DNA of 64,000 nucleotides from Pseudomonas sp. dw_612 (GTDB lineage: Bacteria > Pseudomonadota > Gammaproteobacteria > Pseudomonadales > Pseudomonadaceae). This document shows positions 42,989-50,232 of this stretch, one piece after another. Location of the stretch: NCBI RefSeq assembly GCF_018449725.1, contig NZ_JAAVVC010000004.1, forward strand, positions 310,001 to 374,000, read 5' to 3'. The notes below the pieces were generated by a model that saw only the letters and a program-made list of their open reading frames with translations, was not told the origin of the DNA and searched no databases. The number at the start of each line of letters is the position of its first letter. The stretch's first letter is position 1. A program made the translations under genes and the position numbers.

Positions 42989-43600
42989 TCAATTGCTTGC
43001 TGTCGATGTCGCGGCGTGTTTGCCCAGCCAGGTGTGCAGCAGCGCGAAGTTCAAGGAGAACTCGGGCATTTGCAGCAAGGCACCGCAGAACACTTCGCCA
43101 ATGATTTTCTGGATCAGTTGCACCGCCCGCGGGTTGTTCAGCAGGGTGGCGATGTCGTGACTGAGCACGTTGAAGCTCCAGACCTTTTGATTCAGGTCCA
43201 GGCCGACGAACCAGCGGAACAGCAGGTTGTAATTGAGCTGCTCGTAGAGTTGCTGCTCGCTGGGCACCGAATACAGCAGCTGCAACAGCAGGATGTGCAT
43301 GACTGTTTGCGGGGCGATGAGCATGCCGGGCTCGGCGTTGAGGCCGGCCAACACGTCGCGATGGTCATCGAGCAGGTCATCGATTTGTGGGCGCAGCAGC
43401 ACCAGGGAATGACCTGGCGGAATGTAGCTGGACACCTCTTTCAGAGCGCCCTGCCAGTCATCCTGCGACACGATCCAGACCCACGGCGCGCCGTAGCGAT
43501 ACACCGAAACCGGCTTCTTGCGCGCCGCTTCGACGATCTTCGACAAGCGTTGATCGAGCTCTTGCATGCCCACTTTCGAGTAGCGTTCCATAGTCCCCAT
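42989..43600 (-). CDS. phdA: PhdA: prevent-host-death-like domain fused to a transposase-derived (InsH/DUF772) domain
   Basis: A 203-residue protein. Residues about 3-55 form a Phd/YefM antitoxin-like fold (SKVGMQELDQRLSKIVEAARKKPVSVYRYG...WVWIV). Residues about 85-175 resemble the N-terminal domain of IS5/IS1182 transposases (LLDDHRDVLAGL; LYEQLNYNLLFRWFVGLDL), without any DDE catalytic domain. No toxin gene is adjacent, so it is not a plain antitoxin. It is the first gene of the pdtB-exb-tonB operon, with GGGAG before its ATG. In P. aeruginosa PhdA has been linked to biofilm-associated cell death; the molecular role here is open. Confidence 0.85.
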   Translation of the reverse strand: MGTMERYSKVGMQELDQRLSKIVEAARKKPVSVYRYGAPWVWIVSQDDWQGALKEVSSYIPPGHSLVLLRPQIDDLLDDHRDVLAGLNAEPGMLIAPQTVMHILLLQLLYSVPSEQQLYEQLNYNLLFRWFVGLDLNQKVWSFNVLSHDIATLLNNPRAVQLIQKIIGEVFCGALLQMPEFSLNFALLHTWLGKHAATSTASN

Positions 43601-43694
43601 TGCCTCACTCCCGGCGTCCCGCCTCGGCTTAAAAAAGTGGCCCGAAGGCCCCCTCAAGCGCGTCACATAGGCATGACCGGACTGGCGATGTGCT

Positions 43695-43721
43695 ACCGAA
43701 CTTTTGTCATGAAAGCTTCAT
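43695..43721 (-). promoter_or_regulatory. 27-bp element upstream of phdA, shared with pdtA (Pho-box-like)
   Basis: The + strand reads ACCGAAC, two bases, then TTGTCAT-GAAA-GCTTCAT. It is identical to the pdtA element at 22 of 27 positions, in the same orientation, and lies 94 bases before the phdA start. The two 7-mers with a 4-base spacer match Pho-box geometry, while the conserved ACCGAAC lies outside it and may belong to an ECF promoter. Confidence 0.6.
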
Positions 43722-43746
43722 CTCAGGCTTGGGCTACACACGCCCC

Positions 43747-44042
43747 TGTAGGAGCAAAGCTTGCTCGCGAAGATGGTTTCACATTCAGGATGGATGGTGA
43801 CTGACCCACCGCTTTCGCGAGCAAGCCCGCTCCCACAGGGGATCTGCGGTGTACGCAAATATTCGTATGACGCAAAACCTCCGTAGGAGCAAAGCTTGCT
43901 CGCGAAGACGGTTTCACATGCAGGATGGATGGTGACTGGCCCATCGCTTTCGCGAGCAAGCCCGCTCCCACAGGGGATCTGCGGTGGATGAGAATTTTGT
44001 GTATGACGCAAAACCTCTGTAGGAGCAAAGCTTGCTCGCGAA
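43747..44042. repeat. Tandemly duplicated BIME unit (~135 bp period, two and a bit copies)
   Basis: A unit begins GTAGGAGCAAAGCTTGCTCGCG, continues with GGTTTCACAT(T/G)CAGGATGG and an inverted REP core, then GGGGATCTGCGGTG and TATGACGCAAAACCT. It is repeated at about 43747, 43882 and (start only) 44018. Neighbouring BIMEs in the window are single. The array fills the space between the phdA promoter region and the end of vreR. Confidence 0.85.
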
Positions 44043-44066
44043 GGGGTCAGTTCAGTCCGCACAGAA

Positions 44067-45008
44067 TCAACTGAGCACCACCACCCCACCCGGCAATTCC
44101 GTACACGTCGCGCCATACGCATCACGGATCAACAACGCCACTCCGGCCAGTTGGTCCAGGCTGAACCGCGCCTGGACCTTGCGTTTACCCAACTCGGCGT
44201 TGAGCAGCAGCAACATCCCCGGCCGATAGCGGTTGATCTCATCGATCACCTGGCTCAGCGTCGCGTCGTTGAACACCAGCACTTGCTGACGCCAGGCGAT
44301 TACCGCCGAGGTGTCGACGGTTTTCGGGGCGCTGACTTGCTGGGCGGTGTAGGTCAGTTGCTGGCCTGATTCCAGGCGAATCCGCTGGCCTTGCACGTCC
44401 ACTTGCAAGGTGCCGTCGAGGCAGGTCACACACACGCTCTGGTCGGTGTTGCGCAGGTTGAAACGCGCCTGGCTGGCACTCAACCAACCGGCCCCGGCCT
44501 GGACTTTCAGCGGTGTGGTCTGCCGCGCCAACACTTCGACTTCGCCGCTCAACAGCTCGATGCCTTGTGCACCGTCGGCCATTGTCCGGCGGCTGACGCG
44601 GGTCTGGGTGTTGAGTTCGAGGCTGACGCCGTCGCCCAGGTCAAACCGGCGCTGTTCGCCGACTTCAGTGATGTAATCCGCGCCTATCCCGGAGAAACCG
44701 CCCGGCACGCTGTATCGCACCAGCAAGAACGCCGCCGAGGCCGCTACCGCACCGCCGAGAAACGCCCGACGGCCGAAATGCCGCGGCGCCTGCAAGGCCT
44801 CGGCCGCCGGTTTCAAGCCGTGCCATAACGCCTTGGCCCGCTCAAACGCCTGGGCATGTTCGGCGCTTTGCGCGCACCACTGACGCAAGGCCCGGGCGTC
44901 GGCGGCAGTGGCTTGGCCGGAGGTCAGCAGGATCAGCCAGTCCCGGGCTTCGCAGTGCAAGCGATCTTCGGGTGAAGGCTCAGGCGATGGGAAACGGAAG
45001 ATGTTCAA
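44067..45008 (-). CDS. vreR: FecR-like anti-sigma regulator (VreR)
   Basis: A 313-residue protein. The cytoplasmic N-terminal anti-sigma domain (about 15-80, EARDWLILLTSGQATAADARALRQW) is followed by one membrane segment (about 84-102) and a periplasmic FecR domain (about 110-205, TEVGEQRRFDLGDGVSLELNTQTRV), then an STN-like C-terminus. The start is odd: the frame is closed by TGA five codons upstream and the only upstream-most start is TTG (45008), with no clear ribosome site. It would transmit the VreA signal across the inner membrane to VreI. It follows vreI by 37 bases. Confidence 0.88.
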   Translation of the reverse strand: MNIFRFPSPEPSPEDRLHCEARDWLILLTSGQATAADARALRQWCAQSAEHAQAFERAKALWHGLKPAAEALQAPRHFGRRAFLGGAVAASAAFLLVRYSVPGGFSGIGADYITEVGEQRRFDLGDGVSLELNTQTRVSRRTMADGAQGIELLSGEVEVLARQTTPLKVQAGAGWLSASQARFNLRNTDQSVCVTCLDGTLQVDVQGQRIRLESGQQLTYTAQQVSAPKTVDTSAVIAWRQQVLVFNDATLSQVIDEINRYRPGMLLLLNAELGKRKVQARFSLDQLAGVALLIRDAYGATCTELPGGVVVLS

Positions 45009-45045
45009 GCGCGGGGATACTCACGGATTAGTTCATTCTCTACTT

Positions 45046-45591
45046 TCAAGACGGTTTTCCTGCCCCGGGACCGAACCGCTGAATCACTTTTCTTTCCAGA
45101 CGTGCCGCGCAGTGCCCCAACGCGGCTTTGATTTCCTTCTCGACCATGCGCGTGGAAATGCCGAAACGCTGGGAGATTTCCAGGTGCGGCGCCTCTTCCA
45201 GCCGCGCGGCGATAAAGATTTTGCGCCGCCGCGCCGGCAGTTCGTAAAGGGCCTTGAGCAGGGTCTGGATCTCTTTCTGCCCGCCCACCACCCGCGCCGG
45301 GTCCTGGGCGTCGTCGGACATCTGCAACAGCTCCTCCACTTCACTGCCGGTGAGCAAACGAGCATCAGCCTGACGCCGATCGGCGGCGATGTTCAGGGCC
45401 ATGCGATAGAGGTAGGCGTTGGGCTGCACGATATTCGGCGGCGTCTCCATGCGGTCGACCCGCAAGTAGGTTTCGTGCAGCACGTCGTTGGCCAGGTCCT
45501 CGGAGCCGAGACGGCGTCGCAGGCGCACCTTGAAATCGTCGTAGGACGTCAGAAACAGCCTGACCATCGAACTCTGTCCGCTGTCTTTCAT
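45046..45591 (-). CDS. vreI: ECF sigma-70 factor VreI
   Basis: A 181-residue extracytoplasmic-function sigma factor of the iron-starvation/FecI-like group. Sigma-2 covers about 10-75 (DDFKVRLRRRLGSEDLANDVLHETYLRV, then YLYRMALNIAADRRR-like). Sigma-4 covers about 115-165 (LPARRRKIFIAARLEE, ISQRFGISTRMVEKEIKAAL). The start ATG overlaps the vreA stop (ATGA), with AAGGAG ten bases before it. In P. aeruginosa sigma-VreI, with PhoB, drives hxc, pdt and exb genes under phosphate starvation. The same target set is clustered here. Confidence 0.92.
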   Translation of the reverse strand: MKDSGQSSMVRLFLTSYDDFKVRLRRRLGSEDLANDVLHETYLRVDRMETPPNIVQPNAYLYRMALNIAADRRQADARLLTGSEVEELLQMSDDAQDPARVVGGQKEIQTLLKALYELPARRRKIFIAARLEEAPHLEISQRFGISTRMVEKEIKAALGHCAARLERKVIQRFGPGAGKPS

Positions 45592-46274
45592 GCCCCGAAG
45601 GCTCCTTGCTGCTGTGTGCATTCCATGCGTTTTCCTGACAAGTTCGGTACGAGAAGCAGGGTCACCGGTTGGCGCAATGAGCTGGGCGGCGACCGTTCGA
45701 TCCTGAGGTGTTGCACGCTGTCCACCAGCGCTGCATCACGTTGTGTATCGCCACTGGAGGTGACCAGGCGGCTGTGTTGCACCGCGCCATCGCGGCCGAT
45801 CCACACTTGCAGCAGCGCGCGGTAATCACCGGGCCGGGTCAAGGGTGAGGAGCACAAACGACGCTCGATGGCCGATTGAATCGCCAGTGCGTAACTACTG
45901 CCGACCTGGCTGCCACCGGCCGAAATCCCCGGTGGCAACGGCACCGGCGCAACTTGCGCGACCTGCAAGGTGAATGCATCCGCCCGGGCGTAACGCGCCA
46001 TCAATCCGGTGCCGACGAGCAAGGTGTTCAAGGCCTGAGTGGCGGTCAGTCGGCCTTGCACCCCGATCGAACGCCGACCGCGCGTCAATTGGCGATCCAC
46101 CAGCACCGCCATGCCACTGCTGCGGCTGAACGCTTCGAGGGCGCCGCTCAGTTCCTGGGCCGAAATGTCGTAGGTGTTCCAGGCTTGGGGCGGCGCGACG
46201 TCCGCGCAGGCCGGCAGCAGCCAGATCAACAGCCACAGGCACACAGCACCGCGCAACAAGCCCCGAGCCCCCAT
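45588..46274 (-). CDS. vreA: Cell-surface signalling component VreA (STN plus TonB-like C-terminal domain, no barrel)
   Basis: A 228-residue secreted protein. The signal peptide (GLLRGAVCLWLLIWLLPACA) is preceded by Met-Gly-Ala-Arg; longer in-frame starts exist but lack this layout. The secretin/TonB short N-terminal (STN) domain is about 32-100 (YDISAQELSGALEAFSRSSG). The C-terminal half (about 135-215) looks like a TonB C-terminal domain rather than a receptor plug, and no beta-barrel follows. VreA therefore resembles a receptor signalling domain without its transporter, as reported in P. aeruginosa. It is the first gene of vreA-I-R. Confidence 0.88.
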   Translation of the reverse strand: MGARGLLRGAVCLWLLIWLLPACADVAPPQAWNTYDISAQELSGALEAFSRSSGMAVLVDRQLTRGRRSIGVQGRLTATQALNTLLVGTGLMARYARADAFTLQVAQVAPVPLPPGISAGGSQVGSSYALAIQSAIERRLCSSPLTRPGDYRALLQVWIGRDGAVQHSRLVTSSGDTQRDAALVDSVQHLRIERSPPSSLRQPVTLLLVPNLSGKRMECTQQQGAFGA

Positions 46275-46357
46275 TTCTGAATCTCGACGTCCGTCCCTGG
46301 CTCTGCCTCGCTGCACGGCTGACGTACCCCTGAAAACCGTCATCCTGAGGGCTGTAT

Positions 46358-46375
46358 ATGACTCTGGTGTGACGG
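46358..46375 (-). promoter_or_regulatory. Possible Pho box upstream of vreA
   Basis: The minus strand reads CCGTCAC-ACCA-GAGTCAT, two 7-mers matching the Pho-box half-site at five of seven positions each with the correct 4-base spacer, about 83 bases before the vreA start. PhoB activation of vreAIR is established in P. aeruginosa, so the position is reasonable. The 46275-46466 interval otherwise holds the divergent promoter of the small secreted protein. Confidence 0.45.
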
Positions 46376-46466
46376 CCGGTGCAAAAAAACCATCACGGGA
46401 TGGCCAAGCGCTATGCACTAGACTCACCCCCAGAGCGGCCCGACCGGGCCGGCCAGGAGGCCAGTG

Positions 46467-46814
46467 ATGAAACACCTATTGAACGTGACGGCAGGCGTGC
46501 TGCTGACGGTGGGCGCGACCACGGCGCTGGCTGAAGAACCGCTGGGTTGTGTCGAGGTCAGTGTCGGCGGCTACAAGGCGCCGGACTACAATTGCCTGAG
46601 CCAGCAGATGGGCAACAATCCCGAAGGCGCGGCGGCGGTGCAGAAGAATCAGGAAGCGATGAATGTGCCGGTGAACAAGCGACCACCGAATCAGCTGGGG
46701 TTAGCGACGCCGGCGGCGACCGGAACGCGGATGGGCAATACGTTTGGAACATCGGTGAAGCCGCAGCGGCCGGCGGCTACGGGTGGTGGTTCACCGCTAA
46801 TCATTGGCAAATGA
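46467..46814 (+). CDS. Small secreted protein of unknown function
   Basis: A 115-residue protein with a clean signal peptide (MKHLLNVTAGVLLTVGATTALA) and AGGAGG before the ATG; an in-frame GTG one codon earlier is less likely. The mature part is about 93 residues and Gly/Pro/Asn-rich, with two cysteines (LGCVEV and YNCLSQQM) that could form one disulfide. I do not recognise a family. It is divergent from vreA, sharing a 190-base intergenic region, so it could belong to the same phosphate regulon. A REP pair follows it. Confidence 0.7.
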   Translation: MKHLLNVTAGVLLTVGATTALAEEPLGCVEVSVGGYKAPDYNCLSQQMGNNPEGAAAVQKNQEAMNVPVNKRPPNQLGLATPAATGTRMGNTFGTSVKPQRPAATGGGSPLIIGK

Positions 46815-46822
46815 TCATCCCC

Positions 46823-46913
46823 TTGTGGGAGCGGGCTTGCTCGCGAAAGCGGAGTGTCAGGCGACGTTGATGGTGACTGATACACCGCATTCGCGAGTAA
46901 GCCCGCTCCCACA
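46823..46913. repeat. REP pair (BIME)
   Basis: Inverted GTGGGAGCGGGCTTGCTCGCG cores flank about 35 bases in the convergent space between the small secreted protein and the AhpD-like gene. Confidence 0.85.
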
Positions 46914-46938
46914 ATGTTTTGTGCCTGGCACTGGATTT

Positions 46939-47379
46939 TCAGTCGCTGGGGGTCTGGCGGAAGCTCACCGCCAACCGATTCCAGCTATTGATCGTGGTCA
47001 CGGCGATGGTCAAATCCACCAGTTCACCTTCACTGAATTGCTCACGCGCCAGTGCATAAACTTCGTCCGGCACATAACTCTCGGCAAGCAACGTCACCGC
47101 TTCCGTCCAGGCCAGCGCCGCCCGCTCCCGAGGGTTGAAGAAGCCGCTGTCGCGCCAGACCACAATCGAATACAAACGCCGGTCCGTCTCGCCCAAACGA
47201 CGCGCATCCACCGAGTGCATGTCGGTGCAAAACGCGCAGCCGTTGAGTTGCGAGGCGCGGATTTTGATCAGGTGCAACAGCGCCGGCTCGATGCTCAGGT
47301 TGCTGGTCAGCGCTTCCATGGCAATCATGGCTTTCATCGCTTTGGGCGAGGCGCTGTAGTAGTCCAGGCGGGGATTCAT
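46939..47379 (-). CDS. Carboxymuconolactone decarboxylase-family / AhpD-like protein
   Basis: A 146-residue protein of the alkylhydroperoxidase-core family. The CXXC-H redox signature is present as C48, C51 and H55 in LNGCAFCTDMHS, so it is more likely a peroxidase or thiol-disulfide reductase than a true decarboxylase. GAGG lies seven bases before the ATG. It is divergent from a MocR-type regulator across about 205 bases. This pairing is common in pseudomonads, and the regulator probably controls it. Confidence 0.85.
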   Translation of the reverse strand: MNPRLDYYSASPKAMKAMIAMEALTSNLSIEPALLHLIKIRASQLNGCAFCTDMHSVDARRLGETDRRLYSIVVWRDSGFFNPRERAALAWTEAVTLLAESYVPDEVYALAREQFSEGELVDLTIAVTTINSWNRLAVSFRQTPSD

Positions 47380-47584
47380 GGCGTGGCCTCGAAGCGCGAA
47401 TGTGTTTTGCCAAGGTAGGCGTTGATGCAGCCGCGTTACAGATCCAATTCCACGAAAAACCCATGGACCACCCGACAACAGACCAATCCGGCGCTTTTTG
47501 CCCACGCAACTTCTATGCAGCGACGCAATGAGGGTAATCTGGCGCGACCCACAGTCGCCTCACCGCCCCAGGAGCCCCGCCGGT

Positions 47585-49018
47585 ATGGAACTTCATGTTG
47601 TCATCAACGGCCGCAAGGACCTGGCAGGCCAGTTGTACCAACAACTGCGCAGCGCCATCGAAACCGGTCGCCTGGCAGCCGGCACGCAGTTGCCGCCCAG
47701 CCGTTTGCTGGCCGAACAACTGGGGATTTCACGCAAGACCATTTCCGACACGTACTCGCAACTGACTTACGAAAACTTCCTCACTGGCGTGACCGGCAAA
47801 GGCACCTACGTCAACGCGCGGCCGGCAAAAATCCAGCGCAAGCAGAGCCATTCGGAACTGGCCGGCAGCGAGGTCATCGAGTCTTGGCGCAACCTGCCAG
47901 TGTTCCTGCGCCACCCGACGCTGGAAGGCTCGCTGCGCTATGACTTTATCGGCGGCGCCACCAGCAAGGGCCAATTCCCCCAAGACGACTGGCGGCGCTG
48001 CACCTCCCACGCGTTGCGGCAGATAGCCGGTTCCAAGGGGTTCTACAGCTTGCCCGAAGGCCTGCCGGCGCTGCGTAATGCGATTGCCCGGCACATCGCG
48101 TTTTCCCGCGGGGTCAATTGCCAGGATGAAGACGTGGTGGTGTGCAACGGTGCGCAACAAGCCCTGGACCTGATTGGCCGGGTGCTGATCCGGCCGGGCA
48201 GTCTGGTGGCAATGGAAGACCCAGGTTATCCGCCGGCGCGTCTGTTGTTCGGCAGCCACGGGGCCACGGTGGTCGGGGTGCCGGTAGACGCCGAAGGCAT
48301 TCAGGTCGATTTGATTCCGGACGGGACGCGGCTGATATATGTCACGCCGTCCCACCAGTTCCCGCTGGGCATGCCCATGAGCCAGGCACGCCGTGAAGCC
48401 CTGCTGGAACGAGCCTATGAGCTGGGCGCGATCATTATCGAGGACGATTACGACAGCGAATTCCGCTACGAAGGCCGGCCCACCGATTCGTTGCAAAGCA
48501 TGGACGAGCGCGGCATCGTCGCCTACGTCGGCACCTTCTCGAAAACCCTGCTGCCGGAGCTACGACTCGGTTACGCGATCCTGCCGCCGGCGATCCTTGA
48601 AGCGGTGATCCGCGCCAAGCAACTCACCGACCTGCATACCTCGACCCTGCCGCAATGGGCGCTGGCCAAGTTCATCGCCGAGGGCTGCCTGCTCAAGCAC
48701 ATCCGCCGCTGCCACACCATCTACGCCGGGCGTCGCGAGCGGATCCTGGCGCGCATGGCCGGTGACCTGTCACCGTGGCTGGAAGCCGTGCCGACGGTCG
48801 CCGGGTTTCACATGGTGGCGCTGTGCAAGGTGCCAATCGATGTCGCGCTGGTCATCGAACTGGCGAAAAAAGTCGAAGTCGGGCTCTATTCGATTGAGGG
48901 CTTTTTCTATCAGCAAGCACCGCGCGCCGGGCTGCTCATGGGGTTTGGCGCGATTGAAACCCTGGACATCGACACCGCGCTGGACCGCGTGCGCGACATT
49001 TTGCAGCAGGTCGCCTGA
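47585..49018 (+). CDS. MocR/PdxR-type transcriptional regulator (GntR helix-turn-helix plus aminotransferase fold)
   Basis: A 477-residue regulator. The winged helix occupies about 10-78 (AAGTQLPPSRLLAEQLGISR, then GKGTYVNAR). A fold-type I aminotransferase domain follows (about 115-475). The PLP lysine is probably K320 in GTFSKTLLPELRLGY, and the cofactor-contact segment is EDDYDSEFRY (286-295). Such proteins bind PLP and usually regulate a divergent neighbour, here the AhpD-like gene. The start is set by CAGGAG ten bases before ATG; there are no competing well-placed starts. Confidence 0.9.
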   Translation: MELHVVINGRKDLAGQLYQQLRSAIETGRLAAGTQLPPSRLLAEQLGISRKTISDTYSQLTYENFLTGVTGKGTYVNARPAKIQRKQSHSELAGSEVIESWRNLPVFLRHPTLEGSLRYDFIGGATSKGQFPQDDWRRCTSHALRQIAGSKGFYSLPEGLPALRNAIARHIAFSRGVNCQDEDVVVCNGAQQALDLIGRVLIRPGSLVAMEDPGYPPARLLFGSHGATVVGVPVDAEGIQVDLIPDGTRLIYVTPSHQFPLGMPMSQARREALLERAYELGAIIIEDDYDSEFRYEGRPTDSLQSMDERGIVAYVGTFSKTLLPELRLGYAILPPAILEAVIRAKQLTDLHTSTLPQWALAKFIAEGCLLKHIRRCHTIYAGRRERILARMAGDLSPWLEAVPTVAGFHMVALCKVPIDVALVIELAKKVEVGLYSIEGFFYQQAPRAGLLMGFGAIETLDIDTALDRVRDILQQVA

Positions 49019-49140
49019 CGATTGGTCTGCGAGTTTATCCGGCGATTGGCTATTGGCGGTCCCGCCCCGCAGGCCTATTCTGCAGGGGCGTTATCCCTCA
49101 ATGAGCAGGATTCGTCCGGCCTGATTCAGGAGTGTGAGTA

Positions 49141-49434
49141 ATGTCCAACGAAGTGATCAATACCGTCAGGGTGCAGGCCGCCGCCGGCCGCTCGGAAGAA
49201 CTGGGCAAGCAACTGCAAAAGATTGTAGACACCCTGCGCGAACTTCCGGGCTGCGATTCCTACATGGTCGACCGCTGCCCCGAGGACAGCAACCGCTGGA
49301 ACGTCAGCGCCCGCTGGCAATCGGAAGCGGCGATGCAGTCACATTTCAACTGCCCGGAAGTGCAGGGTTTTATTGGTTTGATTGATAGCCGTTTGGCCAA
49401 TGCCGTGGACTTCAACAGCTTCCCGATCGTTTAA
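49141..49434 (+). CDS. Antibiotic biosynthesis monooxygenase (ABM/YgiN-like) protein
   Basis: A 97-residue single-domain dimeric alpha/beta-barrel protein. The family pattern is clear: VRVQAAAGRSEELGKQLQKI, LPGCDSYMVDRCPED, NRWNVSARWQSEAAMQSHF. Typical activities are cofactor-free oxidation of quinol-like compounds, but many members are uncharacterised. It is encoded 122 bases after the MocR gene on the same strand. The leader contains GGAGTG before the ATG. Confidence 0.85.
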   Translation: MSNEVINTVRVQAAAGRSEELGKQLQKIVDTLRELPGCDSYMVDRCPEDSNRWNVSARWQSEAAMQSHFNCPEVQGFIGLIDSRLANAVDFNSFPIV

Positions 49435-49449
49435 ACCGTGCGCCGCCCC

Positions 49450-49484
49450 GTAGCAGCTGCCTCGCGCTGCTCGACAGCTGCTAC
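49450..49484. repeat. Minimal GTAGCAGCTG hairpin after the ABM gene
   Basis: GTAGCAGCTG and CAGCTGCTAC are perfectly complementary ten-base arms around a 15-base loop, sixteen bases after the ABM stop codon. It is a short member of the repeat family seen at 25027 and 31195, and probably acts as a 3' hairpin. Confidence 0.7.
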
Positions 49485-49603
49485 GTGGATCGATTTTGCT
49501 TTCATTGATTGGTCCCCTCACCTTCCCGAAAATTGGCCGTTTTATTGCCCGAACCCGCGGCTTACTGTGGTCCCTGACGACTAACCACCCCAGGTGATCA
49601 ACC

Positions 49604-50002
49604 ATGAAAGCTTTGCGTTTACTGGCCGCCCTCGCCCTGAGCGTTTCTGCCTCGGCCTTCGCCCACGACCCCTCGGAAAAAGTCACGGTATTGCAGGACG
49701 AACTGCTGCAAAACGTGCCCGGTAAAAAAGCCATGATGATCGAGGTCGACTACAAACCGGGCCAATCCTCCATCGCCCACAAACATGACGGCACGGCCAT
49801 GGCTTACGTGCTGCAAGGCCAGGTCACTTCCCAGGTCAAGGGCCAGAAAGCGATCACCTACAAGACCGGTGAATTCTGGTATGAACCGGCCGGCTCCGAG
49901 CATTTGATCTCAAAAAACGCCAGCGCCACCAAACCCGCCAAGTTGCTGGTGTTCATGGTGTTGTCGCCGGACGAGAAAGTATTGGTCCCCTTGAAAAACT
50001 GA
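49604..50002 (+). CDS. Secreted cupin-domain protein
   Basis: A 132-residue protein with a signal peptide (MKALRLLAALALSVSASAFA). A single cupin_2 barrel covers about 40-115, with the metal-binding motif HKHDGTAMAYVLQG and the second motif GEFWYEPAGSEHL. The histidines and tyrosine-glutamate arrangement suggests metal binding. It is probably periplasmic. The substrate is unknown. A strong terminator follows it. Confidence 0.85.
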   Translation: MKALRLLAALALSVSASAFAHDPSEKVTVLQDELLQNVPGKKAMMIEVDYKPGQSSIAHKHDGTAMAYVLQGQVTSQVKGQKAITYKTGEFWYEPAGSEHLISKNASATKPAKLLVFMVLSPDEKVLVPLKN

Positions 50003-50025
50003 TCGCTAGTGCATCAGCCATAAAT

Positions 50026-50058
50026 AAAAAGGCTCGAATCGATGATTCGGGCCTTTTT
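50026..50058 (+). terminator. Rho-independent terminator after the cupin gene
   Basis: AAAAAGGCTCGAATC and GATTCGGGCCTTTTT form a near-perfect stem with a GAT loop and end in a T run, 24 bases after the cupin stop. The 50059-50232 interval holds only the lipoprotein promoter region, AT-richer than its surroundings. Confidence 0.9.
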
Positions 50059-50232
50059 ATTACCGCGAGCACTTAGATGAAAACTTTTACATCAAACAAA
50101 ACTATGGATCAGTCTATAAGTGTATTCATGGACGATTTCATTCAGGCCATAGGGGTTTAGGCTGGAACCACTGCCGGCCAGTACCGGCAACTATCAACTT
50201 TTCGACTCAAGTTGTTTCACTGGAGAAACACC

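Noticed and set aside
42989..43600. PhdA as the antitoxin of a classical toxin-antitoxin pair, or as an IS remnant
   Set aside because: There is no small toxin gene next to it and no terminal inverted repeats or DDE domain; it is a full-length gene in a conserved operon.
43747..44042. Repeats that look at first like a CRISPR array
   Set aside because: The repeated units are about 135 bp, contain inverted REP cores and have conserved spacers; no cas genes are nearby.
47042..47509. A minus-strand frame overlapping the AhpD-like gene
   Set aside because: It is an out-of-frame shadow; the in-frame product carries the CXXC-H signature.
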